64,000 bases of DNA from Streptomyces sp. SN-593 (GCF_016756395.1 NZ_AP018365.1:6452001-6516000); one strand, 5' to 3'; numbered from the stretch's first letter, positions 25,043-31,675 are shown. Numbers and translations are program-made. The notes: generated from the sequence alone by a model not told the origin.

Positions 25043-25227
25043 CAGCTTTCCCCGTCCTCGTCGTCGGGGTTGCCGTATGAGCGGGGGCAGTCGCAGCCGC
25101 ACGGGCCGTGCTCGGGCAGATGGTGGCAGTGGCACATGCTCTCGCCGCAGGGCTCGACGTCGTCCATGGCGGGGTCGTCGCGGTAGTCGAGGCCGGGGTC
25201 GGTGTCGTCGGGGCTGGGGGTGCTCAT
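25039..25227 (-). CDS. Small Asp- and Cys-rich metal-binding protein
   Basis: This 62-residue acidic protein has seven cysteines in a dense cluster (C-G-E-S-M-C-H-C-H-H, then C-G-C-D-C), likely binding zinc. Acidic flanks (D-D-E-D-G-E) make it an unusual small zinc protein. It begins at an ATG overlapping the upstream stop (ATGA). The function is not known. Confidence 0.6.
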   Translation of the reverse strand: MSTPSPDDTDPGLDYRDDPAMDDVEPCGESMCHCHHLPEHGPCGCDCPRSYGNPDDEDGESW

Positions 25228-25433
25228 CGAGGAGCCTCCGGGTGGTGGGTGATGGGTAGGGCGGTGATGTGCCAGCCGTCGCGGCGCAGGTCGCGGACTG
25301 CCTGGCGGGCCTCGGTGTCGGCAGTCTCGGCGGTCTCGGTGGTCGGCAGGCCGTACCGCAGCAGCGCGGCCGCGATGCGGGCAGCGATGACGGCGGCGAC
25401 GGCGTCCGCGATCACGCGGTCGGCCGGGGTCAC
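25224..25433 (-). CDS. Small helical early protein
   Basis: This 69-residue protein starts at the GTG at 25433 overlapping the upstream TGA. The first half is a hydrophobic Ala-rich helix (about 5-28) that could be membrane-associated, followed by Thr/Glu repeats and a D-G-W-H-I-T-A-L-P strand. Translational coupling on both sides supports it. No family recognised. Confidence 0.5.
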   Translation of the reverse strand: MTPADRVIADAVAAVIAARIAAALLRYGLPTTETAETADTEARQAVRDLRRDGWHITALPITHHPEAPR

Positions 25434-25729
25434 CACGACCGCCGGGGCGCCGGGCGGCGCGCGGGCCGCGGGGCCCGCGGCGGCAGCAGCGGCGGGCGGG
25501 TGCAGGTGGCCACGTGCGGCATCGCCAGCCACTCCGCGCCCTCCAGGGTCGGCCGGTCGGCGGTGATGGCGCGGGAGCGCACACGGCCGACCCCGTCGGC
25601 GTGCACGGCCTGGTTGCCGTTCGAGTCCGGCTCGGCGTTGACGGCCAGCCGTTTGCCGGCGGCGGTGACCGTCCACCGGATCGGAGCGTGGCACCCGTCG
25701 CAGGTGACCACGTCGGCAGCACTGGGCAT
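25430..25729 (-). CDS. Zinc-binding phage protein
   Basis: This 99-residue protein has an N-terminal zinc pattern (C-D-G-C-H at about 10-14) with a closing H-V-A-T-C near residue 72-76. Between are strands with W-T-V-T-A-A-G-K-R-L-A-V. The arrangement is common in small proteins near replication genes of actinophages, where it may bind DNA or protein. It lies 11 bp beyond the iteron-bearing replication gene. Confidence 0.65.
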   Translation of the reverse strand: MPSAADVVTCDGCHAPIRWTVTAAGKRLAVNAEPDSNGNQAVHADGVGRVRSRAITADRPTLEGAEWLAMPHVATCTRPPLLPPRAPRPARRPAPRRSW

Positions 25730-25740
25730 CTCGTCTCGTC

Positions 25741-26757
25741 TCAGGAGTCGCCGGCCGCGCGCGGGGCGCGGGTGTCGGCGTCGGGCAGGGGTGGCCGGTA
25801 GCGGGCAGGGTCGGCGTCCAGCGCGGCCAGGACGTAGCCGGTGGGGTCCGGCAGGTCGAGGTCGCCGAGGACGTCCAGGGCGACGGGCGCGGCGAACCGC
25901 CGAGGGATGGCCACCCCGTAAAGGGAGGTCATCCGGTCCGCGATCCGGGCCAGATCCGCCGGCACGGGCGCAGCGGTCGGCACGGGCAGCAGTAACGGGC
26001 CCTGCCCGGTCGCAGTCCCGCGGCCGCCGCCGTCGATCGCCTGCAGGCCAGGGGGAGAAATGTCGTTCGCGGCCTCGCGCGCGCGGACCTGTGGCTGAGG
26101 TGAAAGGCCAGCCACGTTCTGGTCTCTGTCAGGGTCTCTACCGTAGGTAGAGGTTGGTATAGGTCCCCCCCCGACGCGACGGGTGTTCTCGTACCCGTCG
26201 CGACGGGCGTTCTCGGGGCGTCGCGACGGGTGTTCTGATTCCTGATTCCCCCGACGCGACGGGTGTTCAGGAACCCCCGACGCGACGGGTTTTCCGGTCT
26301 GGGAGTTCCCGTCGCGACGGGTGTTCTGATTTCCCCGACGCGACGGGGCTTCTGCGGTCGCGTCGGTCCGCTCGGCGGACCGGGCCCGGCGCCGGGCGGC
26401 TGCCTGGCGGGCAGCCTCGAACGGCGCCAGGTCCCAACGGACGGTGCCGACCGGCCCCACCGGCACGAGCAGCCGAAGGACCGAGGTAGTGCCCTGGCGG
26501 CGGCGGCGCAGCAGCATCCCGGCGGTGATGAGTGCCGCGATGCAACGCCGGACCATGTCGACGGAGTAGCCGCAGATGGTCGCCAGCGTCTCCGGGCTGG
26601 GGAACGCGCGGTCCCCGTCGGCGTCGGCGTAGGTAGCGATGAGCAGGCCCACATAGGCGATGCGGGACACATCGTCATCCGCAGCGCGCAGTGCTTCCTC
26701 GCGCAGGCGCAGCGTCCATGCGGACTGCACCGACTGGCGGGGCTCCTCACTGGTCAC
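25741..26757 (-). CDS. Putative replication initiator with winged helix and intragenic iterons
   Basis: This is a 338-residue protein. Residues ~30-95 form a winged helix-turn-helix (S-P-E-T-L-A-T-I-C-G-Y, then A-L-I-T-A-G-M-L-L-R-R) similar to phage replication initiators. Residues ~136-199 are low-complexity and are encoded by seven 17-bp repeats. The C-terminal ~70 residues (Y-G-V-A-I-P-R-R-F-A-A-P) may be a separate helical domain. The architecture parallels lambda O, where an initiator binds iterons inside its own gene. No helicase or primase is recognisable nearby, so the host replisome would be recruited. The GTG at 26757 has a GGAAGAG site. Confidence 0.65.
   Translation of the reverse strand: MTSEEPRQSVQSAWTLRLREEALRAADDDVSRIAYVGLLIATYADADGDRAFPSPETLATICGYSVDMVRRCIAALITAGMLLRRRRQGTTSVLRLLVPVGPVGTVRWDLAPFEAARQAAARRRARSAERTDATAEAPSRRGNQNTRRDGNSQTGKPVASGVPEHPSRRGNQESEHPSRRPENARRDGYENTRRVGGGPIPTSTYGRDPDRDQNVAGLSPQPQVRAREAANDISPPGLQAIDGGGRGTATGQGPLLLPVPTAAPVPADLARIADRMTSLYGVAIPRRFAAPVALDVLGDLDLPDPTGYVLAALDADPARYRPPLPDADTRAPRAAGDS
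26172..26352. repeat. Seven 17-bp iterons inside replication gene; candidate origin
   Basis: Copies of CGWCGCGACGGGNNTTC start at 26172, 26196, 26219, 26252, 26278, 26310 and 26336. Two copies (26196, 26310) extend to a 14-bp perfect palindrome around CGTCGCGACG. The spacings (24, 23, 33, 26, 32, 26) are not multiples of three, and the repeat is translated as E-H-P-S-R-R, N-T-R-R-D-G and K-P-V-A-S-G in different copies. This shows selection on DNA and not peptide. A phage replication origin or initiator-binding cluster is the simplest reading. Confidence 0.7.
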
Positions 26758-26835
26758 GTGGTCGTCTCTTCCGGTGATGCAGAACGGGGCGGCGGTGGGC
26801 GGCGGCCGGTGCGGTCCTCCCGCGCCGGCCGCCGC

Positions 26836-27240
26836 TCAGGGCGTGTCCTGGTACCAGGCCGGCAGGGTGAGGGTGATCTGCACGCGCGTGCCGCGGCCTA
26901 TCTCGGTCCGCTGCATCCAGCCGTCCGCGCACAGGGCGTGCAGGTGGACCCTGGTGGCCATCGCGGTCAGGCCGCAGGCGCGCGACAGGGCGTCGACGCC
27001 GACCGACGCGGAGGCCGGGATCGCGCCGGTCTGGTAGTCGGCGTGGGCGGCCACGGTGAGCGCGACCAGGCGGGCCCGCGGCTCCAGCCGGGACAGGCGC
27101 ACGGCGTGCTCGTAGCGGCGCCGGAACGGCTGGTTGGCGGCCAGCGGCGTCCTGCGCGGGCCCGGCGTACCGTCCTGCTGGACCGGTCGGGCGGTCAGGG
27201 TGGTACGCGCCCGGCGGGCGAGGTCTCCAGGATTGGGCAT
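26836..27240 (-). CDS. Winged-helix protein, paralogue of neighbour
   Basis: This 134-residue protein begins at an ATG sharing a base with the upstream stop (TGATG). Residues ~55-130 form a winged helix with A-R-L-V-A-L-T, G-V-D-A-L-S-R-A-C-G-L, D-G-W-M-Q-R and G-T-R-V-Q. These match the C-terminal domain of the preceding gene position by position. It may be a replication or regulatory DNA-binding protein. It is the middle of three consecutive winged-helix genes. Confidence 0.65.
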   Translation of the reverse strand: MPNPGDLARRARTTLTARPVQQDGTPGPRRTPLAANQPFRRRYEHAVRLSRLEPRARLVALTVAAHADYQTGAIPASASVGVDALSRACGLTAMATRVHLHALCADGWMQRTEIGRGTRVQITLTLPAWYQDTP

Positions 27241-27836
27241 CACTGGTGTCCGTTCTGTGAGGCAGGCAGACGCAGTTGGTAGCGGGTGCCGGCGCCGTCG
27301 TTGTGGCGGCCGATCCACCCGGCGGTGGCCAGGTCCTCGACCGCGCGCAGGACGTCGGCGGACGGCAGGCCGGTGCCCAGGCACAGGTCGTCGAGCGTCG
27401 GTTGGTCGCTGTCGGCGATGTAGCCGTGGTCGTCGCAGACCTCGGACAACGTCAGCGCGACCAGGCGCGCCAGCGGGTGCGCGGTCGAGCCGCGGATGCA
27501 GGTGCGCCACAGCGACACGTTCAGGGCGAACTCGCCCAGGTCGCTGGTCGACGGGGCATCCGTCGGGGCGGCCAGCACGACGTACGGGACCTGGTCGGCG
27601 TGCTGCTCGGTCGCGGTGTCGGCCTCGATGGCGGCGAGGCCGGCGCACACCCAGTGCGCGGCGGCCTCCAACGCGCGGACGGCCTCGTCCAGGTGGTGGC
27701 CACGGGGCAACACATCGAGTGCGCGCTCAGCGAGGGCATACGCGCCGTCGGTGAACGTCAACAGGCGGGAGTAGAGCGGCCCGTTGGTGGGTGGCGGCGC
27801 GAACCGGGCCGCGAGGTCGTCAGGAGTGATCGTCAC
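27240..27836 (-). CDS. Acb2/Tad1-like helical hairpin fused to winged helix
   Basis: This is a 198-residue protein from the GTG at 27836, chosen for its AAAGGGGAA site. Residues 1-70 fit the Acb2/Tad1-type pattern: a D-L-A-A-R-F start, then a helix ending L-P-R-G and a second helix A-L-E-A-A-A-H-W-V-C-A-G-L-A. Known Acb2-type proteins bind cyclic oligonucleotide signals and block CBASS or Thoeris immunity. Residues ~119-193 are a winged helix paralogous to the next gene. The hairpin call is by pattern, without alignment. If right, the protein joins a possible nucleotide sponge to a DNA-binding domain. Confidence 0.55.
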   Translation of the reverse strand: MTITPDDLAARFAPPPTNGPLYSRLLTFTDGAYALAERALDVLPRGHHLDEAVRALEAAAHWVCAGLAAIEADTATEQHADQVPYVVLAAPTDAPSTSDLGEFALNVSLWRTCIRGSTAHPLARLVALTLSEVCDDHGYIADSDQPTLDDLCLGTGLPSADVLRAVEDLATAGWIGRHNDGAGTRYQLRLPASQNGHQ

Positions 27837-27947
27837 GGGTTCCCCTTTCGTGCGGAGCAGTTGGTCGTGGGTGAGGGACACGGTCCGTGGGTGGTGCTCC
27901 CGGGCCCGGTGAGCGCGTGCGGCGCTGCCGGGCCCGGAAACTGGCCG

Positions 27948-28010
27948 TCACGACGTCCGGGACAGCGGCACGGAGACCGGTCCGGTGCGGGGCGTCGTGC
28001 AGGCGCTCAT
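27948..28010 (-). CDS. Possible 20-residue peptide
   Basis: An ATG overlaps the upstream stop (ATGA) and opens a 20-codon frame rich in Thr, Pro and Ser. Coupling favours translation, but the length makes it doubtful. It may serve only as a leader before the following GTG gene. Confidence 0.2.
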   Translation of the reverse strand: MSACTTPRTGPVSVPLSRTS

Positions 28011-28150
28011 CGGCTGTTCCTGCTGCGCTGCGCGCGGGGCCGGGTGTGGGCGCCGTGGCGGCGCTGCTCGGCCCGGTCCCGGCGCGCGTCGTCCGCGCCG
28101 GCCGCGACGAACAGGAGCAGGACGACGGCGCCGACGATCAGCAGCCACAT
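28007..28150 (-). CDS. Small single-span membrane protein
   Basis: This 47-residue protein has a hydrophobic N-terminal helix (M-W-L-L-I-V-G-A-V-V-L-L-L-F-V-A-A, about 1-17) and a basic Arg/His/Gln-rich cytoplasmic-type tail. The ATG at 28150 shares a base with the upstream stop (TGATG), a strong sign of a real coupled gene. Small early membrane proteins often act in exclusion or signalling; the role here is unknown. Confidence 0.6.
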   Translation of the reverse strand: MWLLIVGAVVLLLFVAAGADDARRDRAEQRRHGAHTRPRAQRSRNSR

Positions 28151-28977
28151 CACGGGCGCTCACCGCCCGCGGTGCAGCCGACCTGGCACACGAGCTTCTG
28201 CGCGCCGGAGGGCCAGCGGTCGCCGGAGGGGTCCGGCGCCCACGGGCCGCGCGCGTTGCCGCAGCGGTGGCACTCGGGCATCTCGGGCTCGGAGTTGTTC
28301 CAGGCGGAGAGCAAAGCGGACTCCAGCGGGTCCGGGCGCTCGGCCAGCGGCATGACCGCGGTCGGGGCGGGCTCGGTGCGCGCGTCCACGTGCGACAGGG
28401 CGATCCACGCGCTGTGGTCCTCGACCATCACGACCGGGGTGTGGCGGTCAGCCACCCACGCGGCGGTGCGGGTGCGGGTCAGCAGCGGCTCGTCCTCGCG
28501 CGTCTCCGGGTACGCGGCCACCGGCGTGCCGACCGGGTGCGACGCGTCCACCACGGCCTGGCTCTCGTCGTCCTCGCTCGGCTGCTGCGCGGCCAACTGC
28601 TGCTCCAGGTCGGAGACCTGCTTCCGCAGGGCCCCGAGCGAGTCCTCCCGCGGGATACGGACCGACACGATCAGCGGCACACCCAGCCAGTCGGTGTACA
28701 GCTCGTGGTCCTCGGTGTCGGAGTGGAACGAGCTGGTGATCTTCACCGTGCCGCCGAAGAACTCCTCCGCCGCGGCCAGCAACTCCGCGGGCGCGTCCAT
28801 CCGCAGGCTGTACCGCATCCGCAGCTCGCCGACGGCGTCGAGGGAGAAGTAGGGCTGGAACAGCCGGTTCGCCGGGATCAGGATGCGGCTGACCGGGTCG
28901 CTGGGGTCCTGGTAGAGGACTGCCACCAGCTCGGCGAGTGCCGCGGCCGCCTGAGGCAGCGGGATAGGGTCAGACAT
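28150..28977 (-). CDS. Large early protein with C-terminal zinc-finger-like motif
   Basis: This 275-residue protein starts at the ATG at 28977 with an AGAGAGAG purine run. It has an N-terminal alpha/beta region (about 1-110), a coiled coil (~115-133, A-L-R-K-Q-V-S-D-L-E-Q-Q-L) and an acidic linker. The C-terminus carries C-H-R-C (about 237-240) and C-Q-V-G-C that could bind zinc. It precedes the small membrane protein. No family is recognised. Confidence 0.6.
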   Translation of the reverse strand: MSDPIPLPQAAAALAELVAVLYQDPSDPVSRILIPANRLFQPYFSLDAVGELRMRYSLRMDAPAELLAAAEEFFGGTVKITSSFHSDTEDHELYTDWLGVPLIVSVRIPREDSLGALRKQVSDLEQQLAAQQPSEDDESQAVVDASHPVGTPVAAYPETREDEPLLTRTRTAAWVADRHTPVVMVEDHSAWIALSHVDARTEPAPTAVMPLAERPDPLESALLSAWNNSEPEMPECHRCGNARGPWAPDPSGDRWPSGAQKLVCQVGCTAGGERP

Positions 28978-29056
28978 GGCTCTCTCTTTCGGGTTCGATC
29001 GCTGGATGAGGGCTGTTGGGGCCGTCCGGGTCACGTCCGGGCGGCCCGCTTGCGCT

Positions 29057-29284
29057 CTACTGCTCGTAGGCGGCGCTGCGCAGCGCCTGCCAGTCGGTCA
29101 GCGGCATGTGCACGTCGACGTGGCCTCCGTCCTCGACGGCCCGGCTGTTCGAAACCGCCTGGCGGACCACCGCCCGTAGGTGGCGGCCGTGTTCGCGCTC
29201 GGCGCTGACCACCCGCTGGGCCTCCTCGAACATCGCGATCAGGTCCCTGCGGGCCTGACCACTTTTAGTGGTCACAGTCGACAT
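29057..29284 (-). CDS. Small early protein with start-proximal palindrome
   Basis: This 75-residue protein starts at the ATG at 29284 with an AGAGG site. The N-terminus (S-T-V-T-T-K-S-G-Q) matches that of the excisionase-like gene just upstream (T-V-L-T-T-E-S-G-Q). The two starts also share a palindrome in the DNA. A charged helix follows (about 11-48). The function is unknown, but the shared 5' end suggests common control. Confidence 0.6.
   Translation of the reverse strand: MSTVTTKSGQARRDLIAMFEEAQRVVSAEREHGRHLRAVVRQAVSNSRAVEDGGHVDVHMPLTDWQALRSAAYEQ
29256..29274. promoter_or_regulatory. Palindrome inside first codons of early gene (copy 2)
   Basis: TGACCACT and AGTGGTCA flank TTT within codons 4-10 of the gene at 29057-29284. 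The same arms occur at 29485-29505 in the neighbouring gene. It may be a repressor operator or a translation-controlling hairpin. Confidence 0.5.
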
Positions 29285-29298
29285 GCGAAAACCTCTGT

Positions 29299-29514
29299 TC
29301 AGTCGGTGCTGTTCAGTTCCTGCTCGGCCAGCCAGGCCAGGACGATGGACCGCCGGTAGCGGATGCCGCCGGACTCGTACTTGATGCTCCGGGGGCCGGT
29401 GCCGCGGTGCCGCCACTGGCCGAGGGTGCCGACCGGTACGCGGAGAACGTCCGAGACCTCCTTGGGGGTCAGAAGGATGTCCTCCTGACCACTTTCGGTG
29501 GTCAGTACGGTCAT
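29299..29514 (-). CDS. AlpA/excisionase-like HTH protein
   Basis: This 71-residue protein has a winged helix-turn-helix (L-T-P-K-E-V-S-D-V-L-R-V-P, about 15-27, with G-Q-W-R-H-R-G-T-G-P and I-R-Y-R-R) typical of AlpA and Xis-type phage proteins. It would bend attachment-site DNA to direct integrase toward excision, or act as a regulator. The ATG at 29514 is chosen because AAGGAG lies 5-10 bp upstream. It is the first gene of the leftward early operon. Confidence 0.75.
   Translation of the reverse strand: MTVLTTESGQEDILLTPKEVSDVLRVPVGTLGQWRHRGTGPRSIKYESGGIRYRRSIVLAWLAEQELNSTD
29485..29505. promoter_or_regulatory. Palindrome inside first codons of excisionase-like gene (copy 1)
   Basis: CTGACCAC and GTGGTCAG flank TTTCG within codons 4-10. 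The copy at 29256-29274 lies at the same place in the next gene. The sequence is compatible with a dimeric repressor site downstream of the early promoter. Confidence 0.5.
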
Positions 29515-29566
29515 GATCACTCCTTGTGCCTTCAACTGCTTGGCCGGTTTGGCCCTTGCGGGGCCC

Positions 29567-29605
29567 AGCTAAGCACAGCCACAGTGACGTGGCAACTAAT
29601 AGTTG
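29567..29605 (-). promoter_or_regulatory. Early leftward promoter with overlapping operator
   Basis: On the minus strand, TTGCCA (29595-29590) and TTAGCT (29572-29567) are 17 bp apart, a good sigma-70-type promoter for the early genes. Its -35 overlaps a 13-bp palindrome (CAACTA-A-TAGTTG, 29593-29605), a likely repressor operator. The divergent repressor gene starts at 29715. Confidence 0.55.
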
Positions 29606-29714
29606 TCATCTCGTTCATGCCGTTACATGACCGATGGGAATGCCGACCATGTTGCTGCGCGCGTTGCGCGTTACGATCAGCCACCTGTATGCGCCTAGTG
29701 AGGGTGGCTTGTTG

Positions 29715-30089
29715 ATGGGGCATCTGACCGGCCGGTTGGAGCAGATCTTGGCCGACCGCCAGTTGACCGAACGGCAGGCGGCCGCGCGCTGCGGGATGCC
29801 GTACGAGTCCTTCCGGAAGGTCCTCCGGGGCCTTAGCGCACGGCCCCGCGATGCCACGTTGGAACGGATCGCCGAAGGGCTCGGCGTGCCGGCCGACGTC
29901 CTCTTTCGCGAGCGCGCTCGCGACTCCGGCGAACTGCTCTCCGCTCCGCCGGTCGAGGACATCACCACCAGCGAGGCTCTGCAGATCGCCATCGCGCGAG
30001 TGGAAGAAATTCCGGCCGACGAGCTCGAAGCGGTTCGTCGCCAAGCCGAAGAGCTTCTGCGCAGCATCCAGCGAGGGGCGAACGAGTAG
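29715..30089 (+). CDS. XRE-family phage repressor
   Basis: This 124-residue protein has a Cro/CI-type helix-turn-helix at ~5-60 (L-T-E-R-Q-A-A-A-R-C-G-M-P-Y-E-S) and a helical C-terminal part. It has no S24 peptidase domain, so RecA-stimulated self-cleavage is not expected and induction must use another route. It sits divergent to the early operon next to the integrase and is the probable lysogeny repressor. The ATG at 29715 with a GAGGG site is chosen over the 27-codon upstream extension, which is not part of the HTH fold. Confidence 0.75.
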   Translation: MGHLTGRLEQILADRQLTERQAAARCGMPYESFRKVLRGLSARPRDATLERIAEGLGVPADVLFRERARDSGELLSAPPVEDITTSEALQIAIARVEEIPADELEAVRRQAEELLRSIQRGANE

Positions 30090-30246
30090 GCCAAACGCTT
30101 GGTGACGCCGAACGGATCTGAACACGAAGCGTCATCATACGCACACAAATTCTTCACCAAGCCCTGTTTTTTTCTCCACCTTACGAGTAAAGATGGTTCT
30201 CCTTGCACATGGGCGCGCAGCTGAACGCGCGTAGGAGGGGGCCGCC

Positions 30247-30474
30247 ATGGCAGTGCATAGGGCGGTTCTGCGTGAGCTGAATCCAGCCATCGGAGGACTG
30301 ATCATCCGCGACGTGCGGAACGGGGACTGGCTAGTCGCCCTCACGCCGAACGTCGCCGCCGGGGACCGCTGCGTGATCTTCAACGCGTTGATGACGCAGC
30401 TCGACCAGTGGGAGCAACAGGGCCACTCGATGACCGAGGTACGTAAGTACCTCGCCGGGATGGCGGTGGTGTAG
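30247..30474 (+). CDS. Small protein upstream of integrase
   Basis: This 75-residue protein has an excellent AGGAGG site and stops 2 bp before the integrase start, so the two are probably cotranslated. It has a strand-rich first half (G-D-W-L-V-A-L-T) and a helix with Q-L-D-Q-W-E-Q-Q-G-H-S-M-T-E. Similar small ORFs precede integrases in actinobacterial elements and may assist recombination. The function is not shown. Confidence 0.6.
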   Translation: MAVHRAVLRELNPAIGGLIIRDVRNGDWLVALTPNVAAGDRCVIFNALMTQLDQWEQQGHSMTEVRKYLAGMAVV

Positions 30475-30476
30475 CA

Positions 30477-31661
30477 GTGGGGTACGTCCACGACCTTTGG
30501 TACAAGAAAGGGCCGGCCGGACGGAAGGTCCAGACGAAATACCACGGGAAGGGGAAGCGCTGGCAGGCCCGGTGGGAGACGCCGGACGGCGAGCCGAAGA
30601 CCCGCCTCTTTGAGAAGCAGGTCGATGCACAGAAGCACGTCACCAAGATGGACCATGCGGTCCTGGCGGGCGACTACCTGGACCCAGAAGCCGGGAAAGT
30701 CAAGGTCGGCGACTTCGCGCTCAAGACGTGGCTGCCGGCCCAGGACATCAAGGGACGAACTGAGATCGAGTACAGGGGCGTACTCGACCGCTACCTGATT
30801 CCTGAGTGGGGCCGACGGCAGATACGGACGATCAAGCCCTCCGAGGCGAAAGCGTGGCAGGCGCTCCTCGCGAGTAAGTACGAGCTGACCGGGACCACGC
30901 CTAACAGGGTCGCGAGGCACGTCCGCAGCGTGTTTCGCCTGGCGGTCTTCGACAAGGCGATCAGGGCATCGCCGTTCGAGGGGATCAAGGCGCCGACGCT
31001 GACGGAGACGAAGGTCTATCCGCCGGACGTCGCCGAAGCCCGCCAGATCATTGCCGCGGCCTACACCGCCCTCTGGCGGGCGATGTTCGAGGTGTGCGCT
31101 CTCACCGGCCTGCGCAGTGGAGAACTGCGCGGGATGCGGTTGGAGAAGTTCGATGCCCTCCGGATGGCCTACCGGGTCGATCAGCAGCTGGTGTACGAGC
31201 GCGGCAAGGGCATGTACCTGGACGACCTCAAGACCGGTGCGGGGAAGCGGGTGCTCCCGTTGAACCGACGGGCGGTCGACGTCATCGCCGCGTACGTCGC
31301 CGGGCATCCCCCGCCCAAGAACGGCCCCTGGGCCGGCCTGATCTTCGCCATGCCGGGCGGCAAGCCGATAGGTGAGAGCACCATCGACTGGGCCATCAAA
31401 CAGACCTGCCGCTACGCCAAGACCGAGGCGCGCCACCTGCACGAGCTTCGCCACCACTACGCCTCGGTGCTGATCGCCGGCGGCGAGAGTCCGAGCGTGG
31501 TCCAGCAGCGCCTCGGTCACAAGGACGTCCTCACGACGCTGAGGATCTACAGCCATCTGTTCAACGAGGCGAAGGAGACGACGAGGAACGTCCTGGATGC
31601 GGCCTGGGCCATCCCGAGTAAGGATGAGAAGCGGCTCGCGTCGGTCACCAAGATCACGTAA
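30477..31661 (+). CDS. int: Tyrosine integrase
   Basis: This 394-residue site-specific recombinase has the full catalytic set: Arg213 (T-G-L-R-S-G-E-L), Lys252, His322 and Arg325 (H-E-L-R-H), His348 (L-G-H-K) and nucleophile Tyr358 (I-Y-S-H-L). The N-terminal ~75 residues form an arm-binding-type domain, and ~75-175 the core-binding SAM-like domain. It integrates and, with the excisionase, excises the prophage. The start is a GTG 2 bp past the upstream gene. The attachment site is expected just downstream. Confidence 0.95.
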   Translation: MGYVHDLWYKKGPAGRKVQTKYHGKGKRWQARWETPDGEPKTRLFEKQVDAQKHVTKMDHAVLAGDYLDPEAGKVKVGDFALKTWLPAQDIKGRTEIEYRGVLDRYLIPEWGRRQIRTIKPSEAKAWQALLASKYELTGTTPNRVARHVRSVFRLAVFDKAIRASPFEGIKAPTLTETKVYPPDVAEARQIIAAAYTALWRAMFEVCALTGLRSGELRGMRLEKFDALRMAYRVDQQLVYERGKGMYLDDLKTGAGKRVLPLNRRAVDVIAAYVAGHPPPKNGPWAGLIFAMPGGKPIGESTIDWAIKQTCRYAKTEARHLHELRHHYASVLIAGGESPSVVQQRLGHKDVLTTLRIYSHLFNEAKETTRNVLDAAWAIPSKDEKRLASVTKIT

Positions 31662-31675
31662 TTCTCACGTAATTC
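31654..31675. repeat. Tandem 11-bp repeat at right prophage end
   Basis: TCACGTAATTC is repeated exactly in tandem (31654-31664 and 31665-31675), overlapping the integrase stop codon. Such direct repeats near int can be arm-type binding sites. A small hairpin (TTCCG/CGGAA, 31673-31686) follows. The attR core should lie within the next ~100 bp, but no left-end copy was found. Confidence 0.5.

Larger units (their letters stand above)
873..31675. mobile_element. Integrated siphovirus-type prophage
   Basis: The region holds a full temperate tailed-phage gene set in functional order: lysis, tail, head, packaging, early/replication, excisionase-like gene, repressor and tyrosine integrase. HK97-type portal, protease and capsid, P27-type small terminase and a long tape measure indicate siphovirus morphology. 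All morphogenesis genes look intact, so it may be a functional lysogen. The right end probably lies just after the integrase stop, near a tandem 11-bp repeat. No corresponding left repeat was found around 811-872, so the left limit given is the last phage-type signal and not a proven attachment site. Confidence 0.85.

Noticed and set aside
26172..26352. CRISPR array
   Set aside because: Gaps between repeats are 6-16 bp and irregular, the array is inside a coding gene, and no cas genes are near.
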